A DNA stretch of 64,000 nt from Norana najaformis. Taxonomy: Eukaryota > Annelida > Clitellata > Crassiclitellata > Hormogastridae. Shown here in pieces: positions 33,778 through 44,892 of this stretch (its first letter is position 1; each line of letters starts with the position of its first letter). The stretch lies in the NCBI GenBank assembly GCA_964023275.1, contig OZ029914.1, positions 35,886,424 to 35,950,423 on the forward strand, written 5' to 3'. The notes under the pieces are model-generated. The model did no database searches. It was given only the letters and a program-made list of their open reading frames with translations, and had not been told where the DNA came from. The translations under genes and the position numbers were made by a program.

Positions 33778-34848
33778 TAACGACGCCTTCTCTAAAAGAT
33801 GAGCGTCTCCCATATTAATTGTAATTAAAAATTTATATAGCGCCGCTTCAAGAAAAACTACCCACAGACGCTCTTTGCGCTAGCGTAAACGACGCTGAAT
33901 GTCGTCAGTTAGCATTCAAGCAGCGTAGACAGATGACATGTTCAGAGGTCCTGGACAACGTTGCATCGAGGATGAACAAAGTAAGCCTAATATAAACTTA
34001 ACCCTTAGACCACTATTTCAGAGTGCCCAAAGCATAGGCCTTTTACCTTTTACACCACAAGTTACGGAAATTTGAATAGTAGGGTTGAACTTCCAACTAC
34101 ATTGCAGTGCGGGAATGTACGAAACCTTGGTGACCATCATCTTAATACTTAACTTAAAAGGATTGTTTAACAACGCCATTGTCAAGATCTATTTTAAAAA
34201 TCATCGTCAGTTTCAGACGCCATCCGTTAACGATAGGTAAAAGTGAATGGATAAATGAATTGTCAAGTCAAAAGTTTCTTATAGGGGCCTACTGAGGGGC
34301 GAAGTTTCTTCATTTCTCAATAGGAATCGCACCTCAAATTTTACGGCATAAGCCTATGTCCTACAAAGACATGCATGGTAGTTCTTCGATGATTGTGTAT
34401 TCTCCCAAAACGTACGATTGCATTAGGGTAAAAGCGGAGGTCAAAGTCCCCATGGTCTACCACACCCGTTTTACCAATCACTTTCATGGAATTGATAAAC
34501 CCAGAACGCTTTAATCGACTCATAGAGGTAGACCTCCAATAACTTCGCTAATTCTCGTCGTTTATAAGGACAAAGGAATAATTCCGTCAAAATAATGGTG
34601 TCTACGAACATGCGCCATTTCGAACTGTATGTACAGGTCCCAAGACGACGTTTTGCTATCGGAAATTTTATTTGAGCGTTTGAATTCTGATAGCACGATA
34701 ATTAGAATTCCGCTGTCATTGGCAAAAGCTGACGATAATTGATCAATCACGTGATTTAATTGAATCTCGCATGCTCATATCATTACTATTCATTCGCTAG
34801 ATGGCGGTTTAAGTTCTCCAAACGTGGGGATGAGTTGGAGCTGAATTG
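33778..34848. other. Non-coding between LINE copies
   Basis: Contains the second ~110-bp copy (34431-34540) of the small repeat with ggaggtc/gacctcc ends. Nothing coding. Confidence 0.45.
34431..34540. repeat. ~110-bp repeat with short inverted ends (second copy at 33030-33142)
   Basis: Both copies start ggaggtcaaagtccccatgg tctac and end gaggtagacctcca, sharing the middle ccgttttaccaatcactt. The end words ggaggtc and gacctcc are inverted repeats. Confidence 0.7.
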
Positions 34849-35580
<732 letters not shown>

Positions 35581-35584
35581 CAGT

Positions 35585-37310
35585 GTTTTTATGGCATCGC
35601 TTGATGCAAAGCAAGCTTTTGATCGGGTAAATCATGTCAAATTATTAGAACTACTAATAAATAAAGGTTTACCTGCAAGAATGGTTAAACTTATTGCTGA
35701 CTGGTATGGTAAAATCTTTGCGATGGTAAAATGGAATAACACACTCTCGGCGCAAACGTCAATTAAACGTGGAATTAGGCAGGGTGGCATTCTTTATCCG
35801 GTCTTTTTCAATATTTACATGGATGTGATTATCAACGCCTTGGAAGGATTGGATATTGGCTGCCACATTGGACAGACCTATGCTGGATGTTTCGCATATG
35901 CAGATGATATAATTTTACTGTCTGCCTCTGTGTGCCAACTTCAAGTCATGATTGATATATGCTTTCAGAAGGGTGCGGAGGTTGATATAATATTCAATGC
36001 AAGAAAATCCAACTTATTATGTGTAGGTCCATGTTGGAGTAGACAAGTAAGTAATCTAGTCATGGGCACAGACTCTGTGAAATGGGTGAGTTAGTTGAAA
36101 TACCTGGGATTATACTTTATCTCTTATAAAAAATTTAAAATTGACATATCGGTTGCTATTAAACGGTTCTATGCTACTGCAAACGCCATATTTAGTCACT
36201 CGAGATTTGTATCTGAATGTGTAAAATTGAGTCTATTAGAATCTTTTGTTTTACCAGTGTTAATCTATGCGTTAGAGGCTATAAACATATCAGCAGCTCA
36301 ACTCCAACAGTTAAATGTATGTTGGAATAATATCTATAGGAAGATTTTCAAGATGCATAAATGGGAATCAGTTAGAATTGTTCAGTACTTTATGGGACGT
36401 ATGGATCTTATACATATCATGCATCTGCGAAAAATACATTTTTCTGCTAGGATTTTATTTGGAAGCTATGATAACAGTATTCTCAATACCTGCATACCCT
36501 GTTCTCAAATCACTGCACTGGCTTAAAATACCAGAACGAATAGAGTACAAAGTCTTATCCCTCACCTACAACACACTTCAATCCTCCCAATCCTCCTATC
36601 TTCGTCAATTATTTACTATCCAACCACTCCGTTCAACCCGCTCCTCATCTGTCCTAACACTTCTTCGCCCTCCCGTCACCTCATCCTTAAAATTTGGAAA
36701 TCGCTCGATAGCCATAGCTGCCCCACCCCTTTGGAATAAACTCCCGCCAGAATTGCGACAGTTGTCTGGTCAATCATACGAACTCACCAACACTTCACCT
36801 CTTTCAGTTTCTGCACAGGTCTTTCACTCAAGACTGAAAACACTTCTTTTCCAGAAATCTTATCCTGATTCTTCCTCTTCCTCTTATCTCTCTTCTCGCT
36901 TCAATTTCAAACAGCATCCACCGTAGCCGTCCGACTGTCTGAGTGCCTGACTCCTGGATCTTGACCCTTCTGCCTATCGATTTTGTTTTGACTGAGCGCC
37001 TGTGAATAAGCTGGTTCCCGCGACTTAGCTTTCGTTGAGCGCTGTAGAAATCACGAGATTACGATTACGATTACGATACAGGAGATTATTATAATGATGA
37101 AATTTTGCATTTATGTCGTGACTATAACATTGAGTTATCTATGTTGCACCATAGATTGGATGAATTTATGATGATTGATTTTGCTTAGGGCTGTACTTAA
37201 GCCCATTTAATTTTTCTTCCTTTTTTTCTTTCTTTTTTTGGTTACATATAGTTTGTTGTACTTTCTGTATTGTCTACCTTCGTGGTGAATAAACATATAT
37301 ATATAAAATA
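35585..37310 (+). pseudogene. LINE reverse transcriptase, (TA)n-tailed family, interrupted
   Basis: Starts 5' truncated at SLDAKQAFDRVNHVKLLELL. RT motifs GIRQGGILYPVFFNIYMD and FAYADDIILLSASVCQLQ (catalytic YADD) are intact. A stop TAG at 36092 splits the frame; it resumes LGLYF...AIKRFYATANAIFSHS. At about 36494 another LINE is inserted; the host resumes at 37081 with YYNDEILHLCRDYNIELSML ... FMMIDFA-stop, then the 3' UTR to tctaccttcgtggtgaataa ac and a short (TA)n. The YADD box and AFDRVNH identify non-LTR RT; the clade is unassigned. It is inactive because of the stop, the truncation and the insertion. Confidence 0.9.
36494..37080 (+). pseudogene. L2/CR1-like LINE 3' end nested in the previous LINE
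   Basis: The frame reads PVLKSLHWLKIPERIEYKVL, SSYLRQLFTIQPL, AAPPLWNKLPPELRQL, FHSRLKTLLFQKSYPDS and ends FNFKQHPP-stop (36926), with 143 residues open. The 3' UTR ends with a perfect tail acgagattacgattacgatt acgat. It is the most complete copy of the commonest LINE in this window and could serve as its reference. Confidence 0.92.
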
Positions 37311-37539
37311 TAGTCCTAGGTATTTCAGTTCCCTAACCCAGTTAATATTTTCTGTTCCCACGATTAGATTACCTTATGACTTGACAACTGACCGTGCGGT
37401 TTGACGGATGAGTTGAACCTGAATTGTTATGAATTAAGTTACATTTCTTTATAAACATTGATTCAAGTTTTCAATTACTTATTTTTGCTTCTGAAACGGT
37501 GCAAAAATACTTAATTTATTTTGGGACTTTTTTATACAT

Positions 37540-37771
37540 CAGCGGAGTGGTACAATGTTATTGCCGACGTTTCCTTCCAGATGTTTGCTTTCGGTTTCAG
37601 ATGAGGACATTAGTCGTTGCCGATAAGTCATTGATAACAAAAATAACAGTCGTCGACGTCGTCGCTTAAAAGGATAAGATCTGATAAGAGTTCTTTAGAA
37701 AATCTCTTAATCGTATTAAGTGGACTTGCATCGTTTCCTTAAAAAGCAACTACCAAGGCATAAAGAGCAAG
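37540..37771 (+). promoter_or_regulatory. Probable tetraspanin promoter / 5'UTR
   Basis: This lies between the LINE nest and the ATG. It is repeat-free and contains a CpG cluster (gtcgtcgacgtcgtcgct near 37650). No TATA box is convincingly placed. The role is inferred from position only. Confidence 0.3.
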
Positions 37772-37834
37772 ATGGTTGAGGGTGGCATGAAAATCGTCAA
37801 ATATCTGCTGTTCATCTTTAATCTGATATTTTTC
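37772..37834 (+). CDS. Tetraspanin exon 1
   Basis: Encodes MVEGGMKIVKYLLFIF and NLIFF, the N-terminus and start of TM1. The GGMK.VKYLLF pattern is typical of CD63-type tetraspanins. The donor TTC/gtaagt is perfect. The ATG follows aaagagcaag. It is short and overlapped by longer spurious reading frames, so it is easily missed. Confidence 0.93.
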
Positions 37835-40800
37835 GTAAGTCTTTTGAAACTCTGCGTTAGCATCTTTATTTAGCGCTTTGTGTTTGAACTGTTTAAGTGC
37901 GGTTGACATCTGTAAAAACTTGGTCTGGTGACAGAGGCAAGTCAACAATGAGACGGATATATAACAGGATGTTCATTGACCTGTGATGATGCAATTGGTT
38001 ATTCATCAACACTTAGCAATCAAGTCTGTAAGAGCCAGGATGTTGGCTGAATTTCACTTACATGGTAAAAATCAGTTGAGGTCTAGTCAAGAGAGCCAAT
38101 GGCCCAGTGAACTGCCGTAAAGTGAAAAATGTTTTTTTGACCACCACTGCCATCATAATTGCTAACACCACACCATCTTTCCAACTGGACCTCTGAATTC
38201 TGACATGGTACAAAAACTGGCAAAACAACGTGGTTTTTACAGACTTGATTGGAAATTAGTGCCAGAGAATCAACTGGTCTCTGATGCAGCTTTTGTGTGG
38301 CACTGAGCATTTTTGGAGATTTAAATAATTTGCATTTACATTACATTTACGGATGCTTATTGTGTTGTGGATGTTAGAATGATAGCGTAAGAAAGAAATC
38401 CAGATAAGACGACATGTAAAGGATGTAGTTTTGAGTTTTGAATGAAATGTTCCGAGAGAAAGTGCTAGAAGAGGGTTAGTCCAAGTATGTATGTAAGTAT
38501 GTATCAAGGCACTTTATGGTTTATGTAGTCCTTTTAAGTACCTCTCAGAAGCACTGAACACATGACTATAAAACTGATTTAAAGAAGTCCATTTTAGGAC
38601 AGCTTGAAATAATGGTAGTTTGCTGTGCAAGGTCAAATGCTACAATTGGAGGGTAGAAGTCAAACTGTCAGAGGTGTTTTGAGAATTTGTTCAAAAGAGT
38701 TGACGCAGTGTAGACTAAAATGTTTGCAGAATGTGATAGAAGAAGTGATTGGAGGATGACGAAGGGAGAGGTTTGAGGGAGAACAAAAATAGATTAAAGT
38801 GGTTGGATCATGAGTAGCTTGTGAATATAAGAAGGCTGAGAAGTGTGAAAGATGTGAGGTTAGCCTAAGTATTTATATCCTTTCATTTTCACTTTCTTGG
38901 GACCATTACTACTAGCCTTTGGAATGATGAGAATGGCAATTAAACTGTTGTAAAACCATGTTAGACATCTAGCGTAAAGTGTTGGTATTGTACGGTTGGC
39001 CACTGGTTATGGTTAAGCAGTTCTAAACTGAAATCTGCCTTTCACTTCATCTGACAACTTTCTAAACAATCAGATCAAATTAAAAAATTTATAGATTGTT
39101 TTGGTAAACATGTTGTCCAACGAGTTCATTGTATGAAATCTAATCTAATGACTTCTGTTGCGCTGTTATCATAATGCCCAGTGCATCAGTTGATGGTCGT
39201 TTTGAGTGAAATCATAATTAAAATCATAATCCAATGGAGAAGCCAGGTTGAATTCCTGCAGGTCAGAGAAACCAGAAATTTTGCTACGGTTCATAAACAA
39301 GTTAAGTTAAGTGAGGGTTAGAATTTAGTTGAGTGCTCACTCTTTATAATGGTGATCAGTTCAAGTGCTTCAGTTTTAATCAAGTGTTTACCTCTTATGC
39401 TAAACAATTCTTGCATGATTATCATTTCTACTGCTGATGATATGTCTAGATTTCTGGACTGTTGCTGATTGTTATCGGCGCGGTGATCTGGACTAACTTC
39501 CAACGTCTGTTTGTCGGCTTTGAAGGGAGCAGCATCCATACAGCAGTTCTACTTATAGTAGTTGGTGCGGTGATTTTTGTTGTTGCATTCTTTGGCTGCT
39601 GTGGTGCAATTCGAGAAAACTACTGCATGATTGTTACGGCAAGTTTGTCTTTGTTTTTTTCTTATCTTTTGTTAGGGGGAAATCAATAAACCCGCATTTA
39701 CTTTGGGAAATGGAAGGAAAACTTTCAATGTTGAACATTATGTAAATGTTTCAAGTATTCATTGTTCTTAGGTTGTAATTAAGGCAGTAGTTCTTCTGTA
39801 TAACAGTCAGGAGCATATGTTCATGAAGATGAAGACAGTGTACGAGACTATATATTTTGCTTTAGAGTAAAAACTTATCTCTTTCAGTCTGTTATGGCAG
39901 ATATATCTTGCTGCTCTTCTGAGCTTTGAAAGGGGGCATTTTGAAGATCTGTGAACGCTTTTGCTCATTCTGCTCAGTATTTCATACCGTCTCAACTTAA
40001 GGCTGACCTTTTTCAGATGGCTTATCCACTGTAGGCTGTCGCTCTGTCTCAGTGGACTGACCTGGCTTGGTTTTTGACACTCCATTGTTTGATGCCTTGT
40101 GCATAAGACACTGGCCCTATAAAGTTGCTTATTAACGCTGATGATAATTACCAATTTCAATTGTGTGTGTGTATTATGTACTACATACTGTACATGTGAA
40201 CAGAGGAGAGTGGCGTCGTTGGACTCTTGGACCTGCCTAAGGTCAGAACACTGATTGAGAACCATACGTATGAAGGGGTACACAGAGTGAAGTGGTTTTT
40301 ATGTTCTTTGTGGTTTCTGTTTTAGTTTGCTGCATTTCTCTGCCTGGTTCTTATTCTTGAATTCGCAGCAGCCATTGGAGCATTTGTCATGAGGAATAAG
40401 GTTAGGCGATGATCGTTAGTAGCAACCGAGAAAGGATTTGTCTCCTTCCATACTCACACATTCTACGTGTATTCACTGACTAAACATCCTTCACTTACTG
40501 TCTCTCCTAAATCCTTTCTACTGAAAATCAGCACAGTACTTACCAACAATTCTTACATTGGCTGTTCCATTTCTTCATGTATTGCCTTTTCCTGAAATTC
40601 CAAATGCCATTAAACTTTGGCAGGTGCACATCATAACAGTGAATATTCTTTGCTTAAAAAGTATATCTTGTCTTCGTACTTAAGCTGATCCAGTTTTCAT
40701 CCTAGTGACTCAGTTTTGATTTAGTGCATGAAAATAAGCTTCTTCCATCACTTTGTTTTCTTATGCTTTGAAGAAACGTGTACTTACAATTTTGATTATC

Positions 40801-43800
40801 AGCCACTACTGTGTTATTAATGATTAAGAAATACTATTTGGTTGTAATTGTAATTGTAATTTGAGATTTATAGAGCGCCTGTTAGAGGATATATACTCAA
40901 CAGAGGTGCTTCTGACCAGAAAAAGTAAAATCACTGTTAAACAGTACAGTCTTCAGGCGCCTGCAGAACACTGAGAGAGGGAGAGAAAGGAGCTCAAGTC
41001 TCAATTCTCAAGGGAGACGATTCCAGCAAGTGGGACCAACGTAGGCAAAGCTTCTGGACTGGGCCGCAATGGTTCTCATGCGAGGGACGAACAGGAGTTA
41101 ATCATTACTTTTAATCACTAATCTGTTGTGAATTTTTATCAATGACATATACAAGTTTATAATCACTTAATTACAATTATGATTAGAAATACTAACGTAT
41201 TGTGATTGTGATTCTGAATGCAGTGACTACTCTGCTAAATGTGTAAATCTTTTTTGTTATTTAATAACTGTGATTACGAATTGCTGATCCACTGTTGTGT
41301 GTTTTCTGAGCAAAATGTTTCTTACTTCCAGTTGGGAGATGTGGTCGAACAGGCGTTGAAAAGTAACATTGGGAAGTACCTTGAAGATGAAAGCGTCACA
41401 ATTACATGGGACAACCTGCAGAAGGAGGTAAATTTCCTTGCAGACAAAATGATGAGTAACTGTTGAACAGTTTTCTTTTAAAACTTTAAATGTTGTGCAT
41501 GAATCCTAGTGAAATTATGGTTATGTTGAAATTTTGGTCAAAGTTTGTGAACAGGCTGTGGCAGTTTGTTATGGAGTGGGGCTGGTGCCACATCTGATGG
41601 CTGTTCAGCTTCAGAAGCTGTTTTTCAGCATCTTGAGTTACTGTCACTTTATTTACCAGATCCACCGTCTATTGATGCCATGTTCCTTATTCTAACAGCA
41701 CTTTAGAAGTTGTGACATTAGACACTTATATACAAATGAACTTGTCAGCGTGTCATTCGTATTGTAATGTAACCTACATGACAACAACAAGTTCTTGACT
41801 TAACGTGATGTAGAGAGATCCCAACTACAGATGTAGAGAGATCGAAACTACAGATGTAGAGAGATCCAAACTACAGATGTAGAGAGATCCAAACTACAGA
41901 TGTAGAGAGATCCAAACTACAGATGTAGAGAGATCCAAACTACAGCTGTAGAGAGATCCAAACTACAGATGTAGAAAGATCCAAACTACAGATGTAGTGA
42001 GATCCAAACACAGAAGTTGAGGTGAAAAAAATATGTGCCACTGTATAACCACCGTATTAGCACTATGCTTTGTTTAGTTCTTGTTAGTGCAGTCATGTTG
42101 TAATGCATTGTGATTCGCTTAAGTCGTTATGTTCTTGTTTTGCCTTAGCTGGTCTGCTGTGGAGCGGCTAATTATACTGACTGGCATTCAAATTCTCACT
42201 TGAATATGTCAGTTCCAAAAAGCTGCTGCATTGAAAAGGACTGCAATGTTACTGGAATGGCTGGTGCTCCACCAGATTTTGCAGGAAAAGTCATCCACAC
42301 GTTTGTGAGTTTAGAAATATGAAATCTGTTGCTGACTCTGTTAGTTCAACCTTATGGATCTGATTTTAAATGAGAAGGTATGTAATGTAGCAGAATGTAA
42401 TATGATGTAATCAGAGAATTATGTAGCACCTTTGTAGAGCATATTATAACCTAATCTAGTCTAATATCTTCTAACAGCACTGTTATCATTATGCACAAGG
42501 CATCAATCTACGTTTATTTCAAGTGAAATCATACTACAAAATCATAATCTGTTGGAGCAGACGAGTCAAAATACGATTGGTTAGGGAAATGCTGTAGACC
42601 ATCTTCTTCATTTTATCTGAGTTTGAAAGAACCATTGATTTCTTGTTCATAGTCAGATGCTGCTCATGGATGGATAGCAAAAGGCCGCTGCAAATAAACA
42701 CAGACACACATGAAAATGGCAGCCATCTAATTAAATATTGACAGTTACGTACAGAGCCTACCTACAACAGTCGACTTGCTTGTTGATTTGTTGATGGAGT
42801 GGTTAATTTATAAAGTTCAGTGATTCTTTACTTTATAATCCTGAATAGTTACAGCTGTAATGGTTTAGTTGTATCGTCGGTTAAAATTAACTAACAAATG
42901 AGTTGCATCAACAGAACCAAAAGAGTTCAAATGAATGGACAGCCTTTGACAACAGGGTCCTAATGAATCTTTAATTTATTACTATTTATTAATTGATAAT
43001 TTCTGTTGTGCCTGTGTCTCATGGGCATGGCATCAGTCGTAGGTGCATCAAAACTTAGCAACATTCAGGTCGATATCCAGAAGATAAGGTTCACTCAGAC
43101 AGAGAAGCAGCCTGTGGTGGATAAGCAATTTTAAAAAGGTAAGTTTTAAGTTGAGAACAAATTGACACTGGCGACTGAGCAGACCAAACAAATACAGGAA
43201 GAGAGTTCCAAAATCTAAGTCCAGCAACCGAAAAATCCCATTCACTAAGAACACTTAGAGTCATGGGTATCACCAGGGAAAGGCAATCAGATGATCTGGT
43301 TGAATAATGATAAGTCTGGGGAACAAGGACTGATTTTAGTTATTGTGGTTGGCCAGAGTTCAATGTTTTAAACAAACTGAAATAAATTCTTTGCCAAACT
43401 AGATGCCAGTGCAGAGATTTAAGTACAATAGTTATATGCATATATTTTGATGTGTTAGTTATAGCTCTAACTAAAGGCTTCTGAACTCTGTGGAGTTTCT
43501 GCATGTTTGACTTTGTGATACCAGTAAGAAGTGAGTTACAGTAATCATAGTGAATAGAGGCAAATGCATTTGCCCAAGATATTCTTGAAGATTTACAGAG
43601 TCCGTTCTGTAGTGCGCCTGCTCTGCAATCCAACGACAGTCGGTTTGAGTCTCTGTCACCAAGAAGTAGAATTTAATACGAGGAGTGGGATGTAAATGGC
43701 TATAGAAAAGGAAATGGGTCCTTCCCATATGATTCAGATTTACTTAGGAACATTAGCAGACGAACAAGTTGATCTGTTGATTAACTAATCTAATAGGATG

Positions 43801-44892
43801 TAATGACTTCTGTAACATTGTTGGCTTAATGCGCATGGTTTCTTCAAGGAAGGTTGTAGTCAAAAATCATTATCCATGGGAGAAGCCCAGCTGAAATCTG
43901 ACAGATAAGAGAAATCAGGCTCTGGTGGCCAAGCAAGTTGAAACCGATAAGTCTTAAGTTTAGACCTGAATGAATAATTGCTTGTTTGGCTATTTGATCA
44001 GTTGAGTGATTGAATTATTGATTGTGATGCAGCATTTCTTGATTGTTATGTGTTGTTTTGCTGTGTTTGAATAATTTAGGGTTGTACTAAAGCCATGAGT
44101 GACTGGGCGACTGGCAAAGTGTATATAATCGGAGGAGTAGCGGCCGCACTTACCTTTGTGCAGGTAAGTGATGATTTTGAAAGCAGTCCTTAAGTGCTTT
44201 GTTTTTATTGTCCTGTTTATTGCACAACCTTTTCTACTGCACTGGGGATTGGAGTACACAACAGTATAGTGATTTGCATGCTGAACAATCAGCCAAAAGG
44301 TCAGGGTTTCAGTCTTTGCAAAGGCAGAAGCACATTTTGAGATTTCTGCTCACCTTGCACCCCTGATGAACTCACTCAAATAAAAAGTTATTACACTCAC
44401 CATATGTAAACCGTCGGTGTGGCTGTTTCTCTTGAGTAAAAAAGATATAAAAGAGGCCTGTGGAAAGGCAGTGCTGTTAAAGAAATTTGCCTCACTTGTA
44501 CCAGCATAGGCTTTTTCATCCTTGGCTTTTGAAAGTAAGCATCATTGAGGAATTGAATACATGCTCCCATGCTGATGTTATTCACTGTGGAAATTCAGCA
44601 CACATTACACTGGGATTGGAAGCCTGATTGCAGTTGGGAAACCACTGTTAGCTTTTCTTAAGCAGAAGTTGTGTGGCAGTGAAGGTGGCAAGACTTTAAG
44701 TTATTGGTTGAGTGTCGTGCACATTGCATATGTAAATGAAGTTGTCTTTTTTACTGTGAATTTTGTTTAACTGACTTGAGGTTTGAGTTGGGAATGTGTT
44801 CTGATATGATGCTGTTCTGATGATAGGTTCTTGGAATAATCTTAGCCATATGCTTGGCAAGAGGTATCAAAAAGAATTACGAATTTGCCTAA
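37772..44892 (+). CDS. CD63-like tetraspanin (seven exons, complete)
   Basis: Tetraspanins are four-pass membrane organisers. Exons 37772-37834, 39450-39638, 40326-40400, 41332-41427, 42149-42304, 44080-44163 and 44827-44892 join in phase 0 to a 242-residue protein; human CD63 has 238. TM1 spans exons 1-2 (YLLFIFNLIFF/ISGLLLIVIGAVIW). TM2 is AVLLIVVGAVIFVVAFFG, then CCGAIRENYC. TM3 covers exons 2-3. The large loop has CCGAANYTDW, KSCC, a further Cys (EKDC) and GC, six cysteines in the CD63 pattern, and sequons NYT, NMS and NVT. TM4 is VYIIGGVAAALTFVQ/VLGIILAICLA. The tail KKNYEFA lacks the lysosomal GYEVM of CD63, so sorting may differ. Intron 2 uses a GC donor. The CD63-group assignment rests on CCGAANYTDW and cysteine spacing. 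Confidence 0.95.
38340..38880 (-). pseudogene. Decayed L2/CR1-like LINE fragment
   Basis: The reverse frame includes LALSLGTFHSKLKTTSF, the xFHSRLKTxLF ending of the family. The part at 38700-38860 (ggttggatcatgagtagctt and on) parallels 12550-12600 of the element at 12100. The tail is tttacattacatttacgg at the left. Confidence 0.55.
39130..39260 (-). mobile_element. 3' end of the TTAGA-tailed SINE family
   Basis: Reads ctaatctaatgacttctgtt, gcgctgttatcataatgccc, gcatcagttgatggtcg and gagaagccaggttgaa, matching 20285 and 43785. Confidence 0.75.
39450..39638 (+). CDS. Tetraspanin exon 2 (TM1 end, small loop, TM2)
   Basis: The acceptor is tatgtctag/ATTTCT. It encodes 63 residues from ISGLLLIVIGAVIW through RENYCMIVT. 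The 3' boundary is ACG/gcaagt: no GT donor in the vicinity keeps frame with exon 3, so a GC-AG intron is the simplest reading. Confidence 0.92.
39639..40325. other. Tetraspanin intron 2, GC-AG type
   Basis: 687 bp beginning gcaagt and ending ttttag. GCAAGT is the canonical form of GC donors. No repeat recognised. Confidence 0.8.
40326..40400 (+). CDS. Tetraspanin exon 3 (TM3)
   Basis: The acceptor is ttctgttttag/TTTGCTG. It encodes 25 residues, FAAFLCLVLILEFAAAIGAF then VMRNK. The Glu within TM3 is a conserved tetraspanin feature. The donor is AAG/gttagg, in phase 0. Confidence 0.94.
40838..41105 (-). pseudogene. LINE 3' end in tetraspanin intron 3, ATTACA tail
   Basis: The tail is ttgtaattgtaattgtaatt at the left; then in reverse the pattern ggcgctctataaatctcaaa and a remnant RSFAYVGPTCWNRLP and FCRRLKTVLFNS. 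Intron 3 (40401-41331) holds nothing else recognisable. Confidence 0.7.
41332..41427 (+). CDS. Tetraspanin exon 4 (start of large extracellular loop)
   Basis: The acceptor is cttacttccag/TTGGGAG. It encodes 32 residues from LGDVVEQALKSNIG to WDNLQKE, the first helix of the loop. The donor is GAG/gtaaat. It runs directly into the CCG motif of the next exon. Confidence 0.93.
41815..42010. repeat. 23-bp minisatellite, ~8 copies, in tetraspanin intron 4
   Basis: Unit actacagatgtagagagatc caa, with single-base variants (agctgtag, agaaagatc, agtgagatc). Intron 4 spans 41428-42148. Confidence 0.95.
42149..42304 (+). CDS. Tetraspanin exon 5 (CCG-containing loop)
   Basis: The acceptor is tgccttag/CTGGTC. 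It encodes 52 residues from LVCCGAANYTDW through VPKSCCIEKDC to GKVIHTF, holding five of the six loop cysteines and three N-glycosylation sequons (NYT, NMS, NVT). The donor is TTT/gtgagt. Confidence 0.95.
42448..42565 (-). mobile_element. 3' end of the TTAGA-tailed SINE family
   Basis: Reads ctaatctagtctaatatctt, cagcactgttatcattatgc and aaggcatcaatctacg; a diverged copy in intron 5 (42305-44079). Confidence 0.6.
43060..43640 (-). pseudogene. Decayed L2/CR1-like LINE in tetraspanin intron 5
   Basis: The reverse frames read SIHYDYCNSLLTGITKSNMQ, KLHRVQKPLVRAITNTSKYM, HITIVLKSLHWHLVWQRI, then FSVAGLRFWNSLP and LKTYLFKIAYPP, in the canonical C-terminal order. Stops and shifts show it is dead. 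Confidence 0.8.
43785..43935 (-). mobile_element. 3' end of the TTAGA-tailed SINE family
   Basis: Reads aactaatctaataggatgta, atgacttctgtaacattgtt, atgcgcatggtttcttc and gagaagcccagctgaaat, like 39130. Confidence 0.65.
44080..44163 (+). CDS. Tetraspanin exon 6 (end of loop, TM4 start)
   Basis: The acceptor is ataatttag/GGTTGT. It encodes GCTKAMSDWATGKVYIIGGV and AAALTFVQ. The first Cys is the sixth loop cysteine. The donor CAG/gtaagt is perfect. Confidence 0.95.
44255..44350 (+). mobile_element. tRNA-like SINE head in tetraspanin intron 6
   Basis: acaacagtatagtgatttgc, atgctgaacaatcagcc, then ggtcagggtttcagtctt, a diverged relative of 22376. Intron 6 runs 44164-44826 and is otherwise featureless. 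Confidence 0.45.
44827..44892 (+). CDS. Tetraspanin exon 7 (TM4 end, cytosolic tail)
   Basis: The acceptor is ctgatgatag/GTTCTT, with a weak polypyrimidine tract. It encodes VLGIILAICLARGIKKNYEF then A and TAA 44890-44892. It continues TM4 exactly in the family pattern (VLGI..A.CL...I...Y). Confidence 0.92.
   Translation, partial: VLGIILAICLARGIKKNYEFA

Larger units (their letters stand above)
37835..39449. other. Tetraspanin intron 1, with repeat fragments
   Basis: 1615 bp, gtaagt to tctag. It contains a decayed L2/CR1-like LINE on the - strand (38340-38880; reverse frame LGTFHSKLKTTSF) and a SINE 3' end (39130-39260). Confidence 0.75.
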
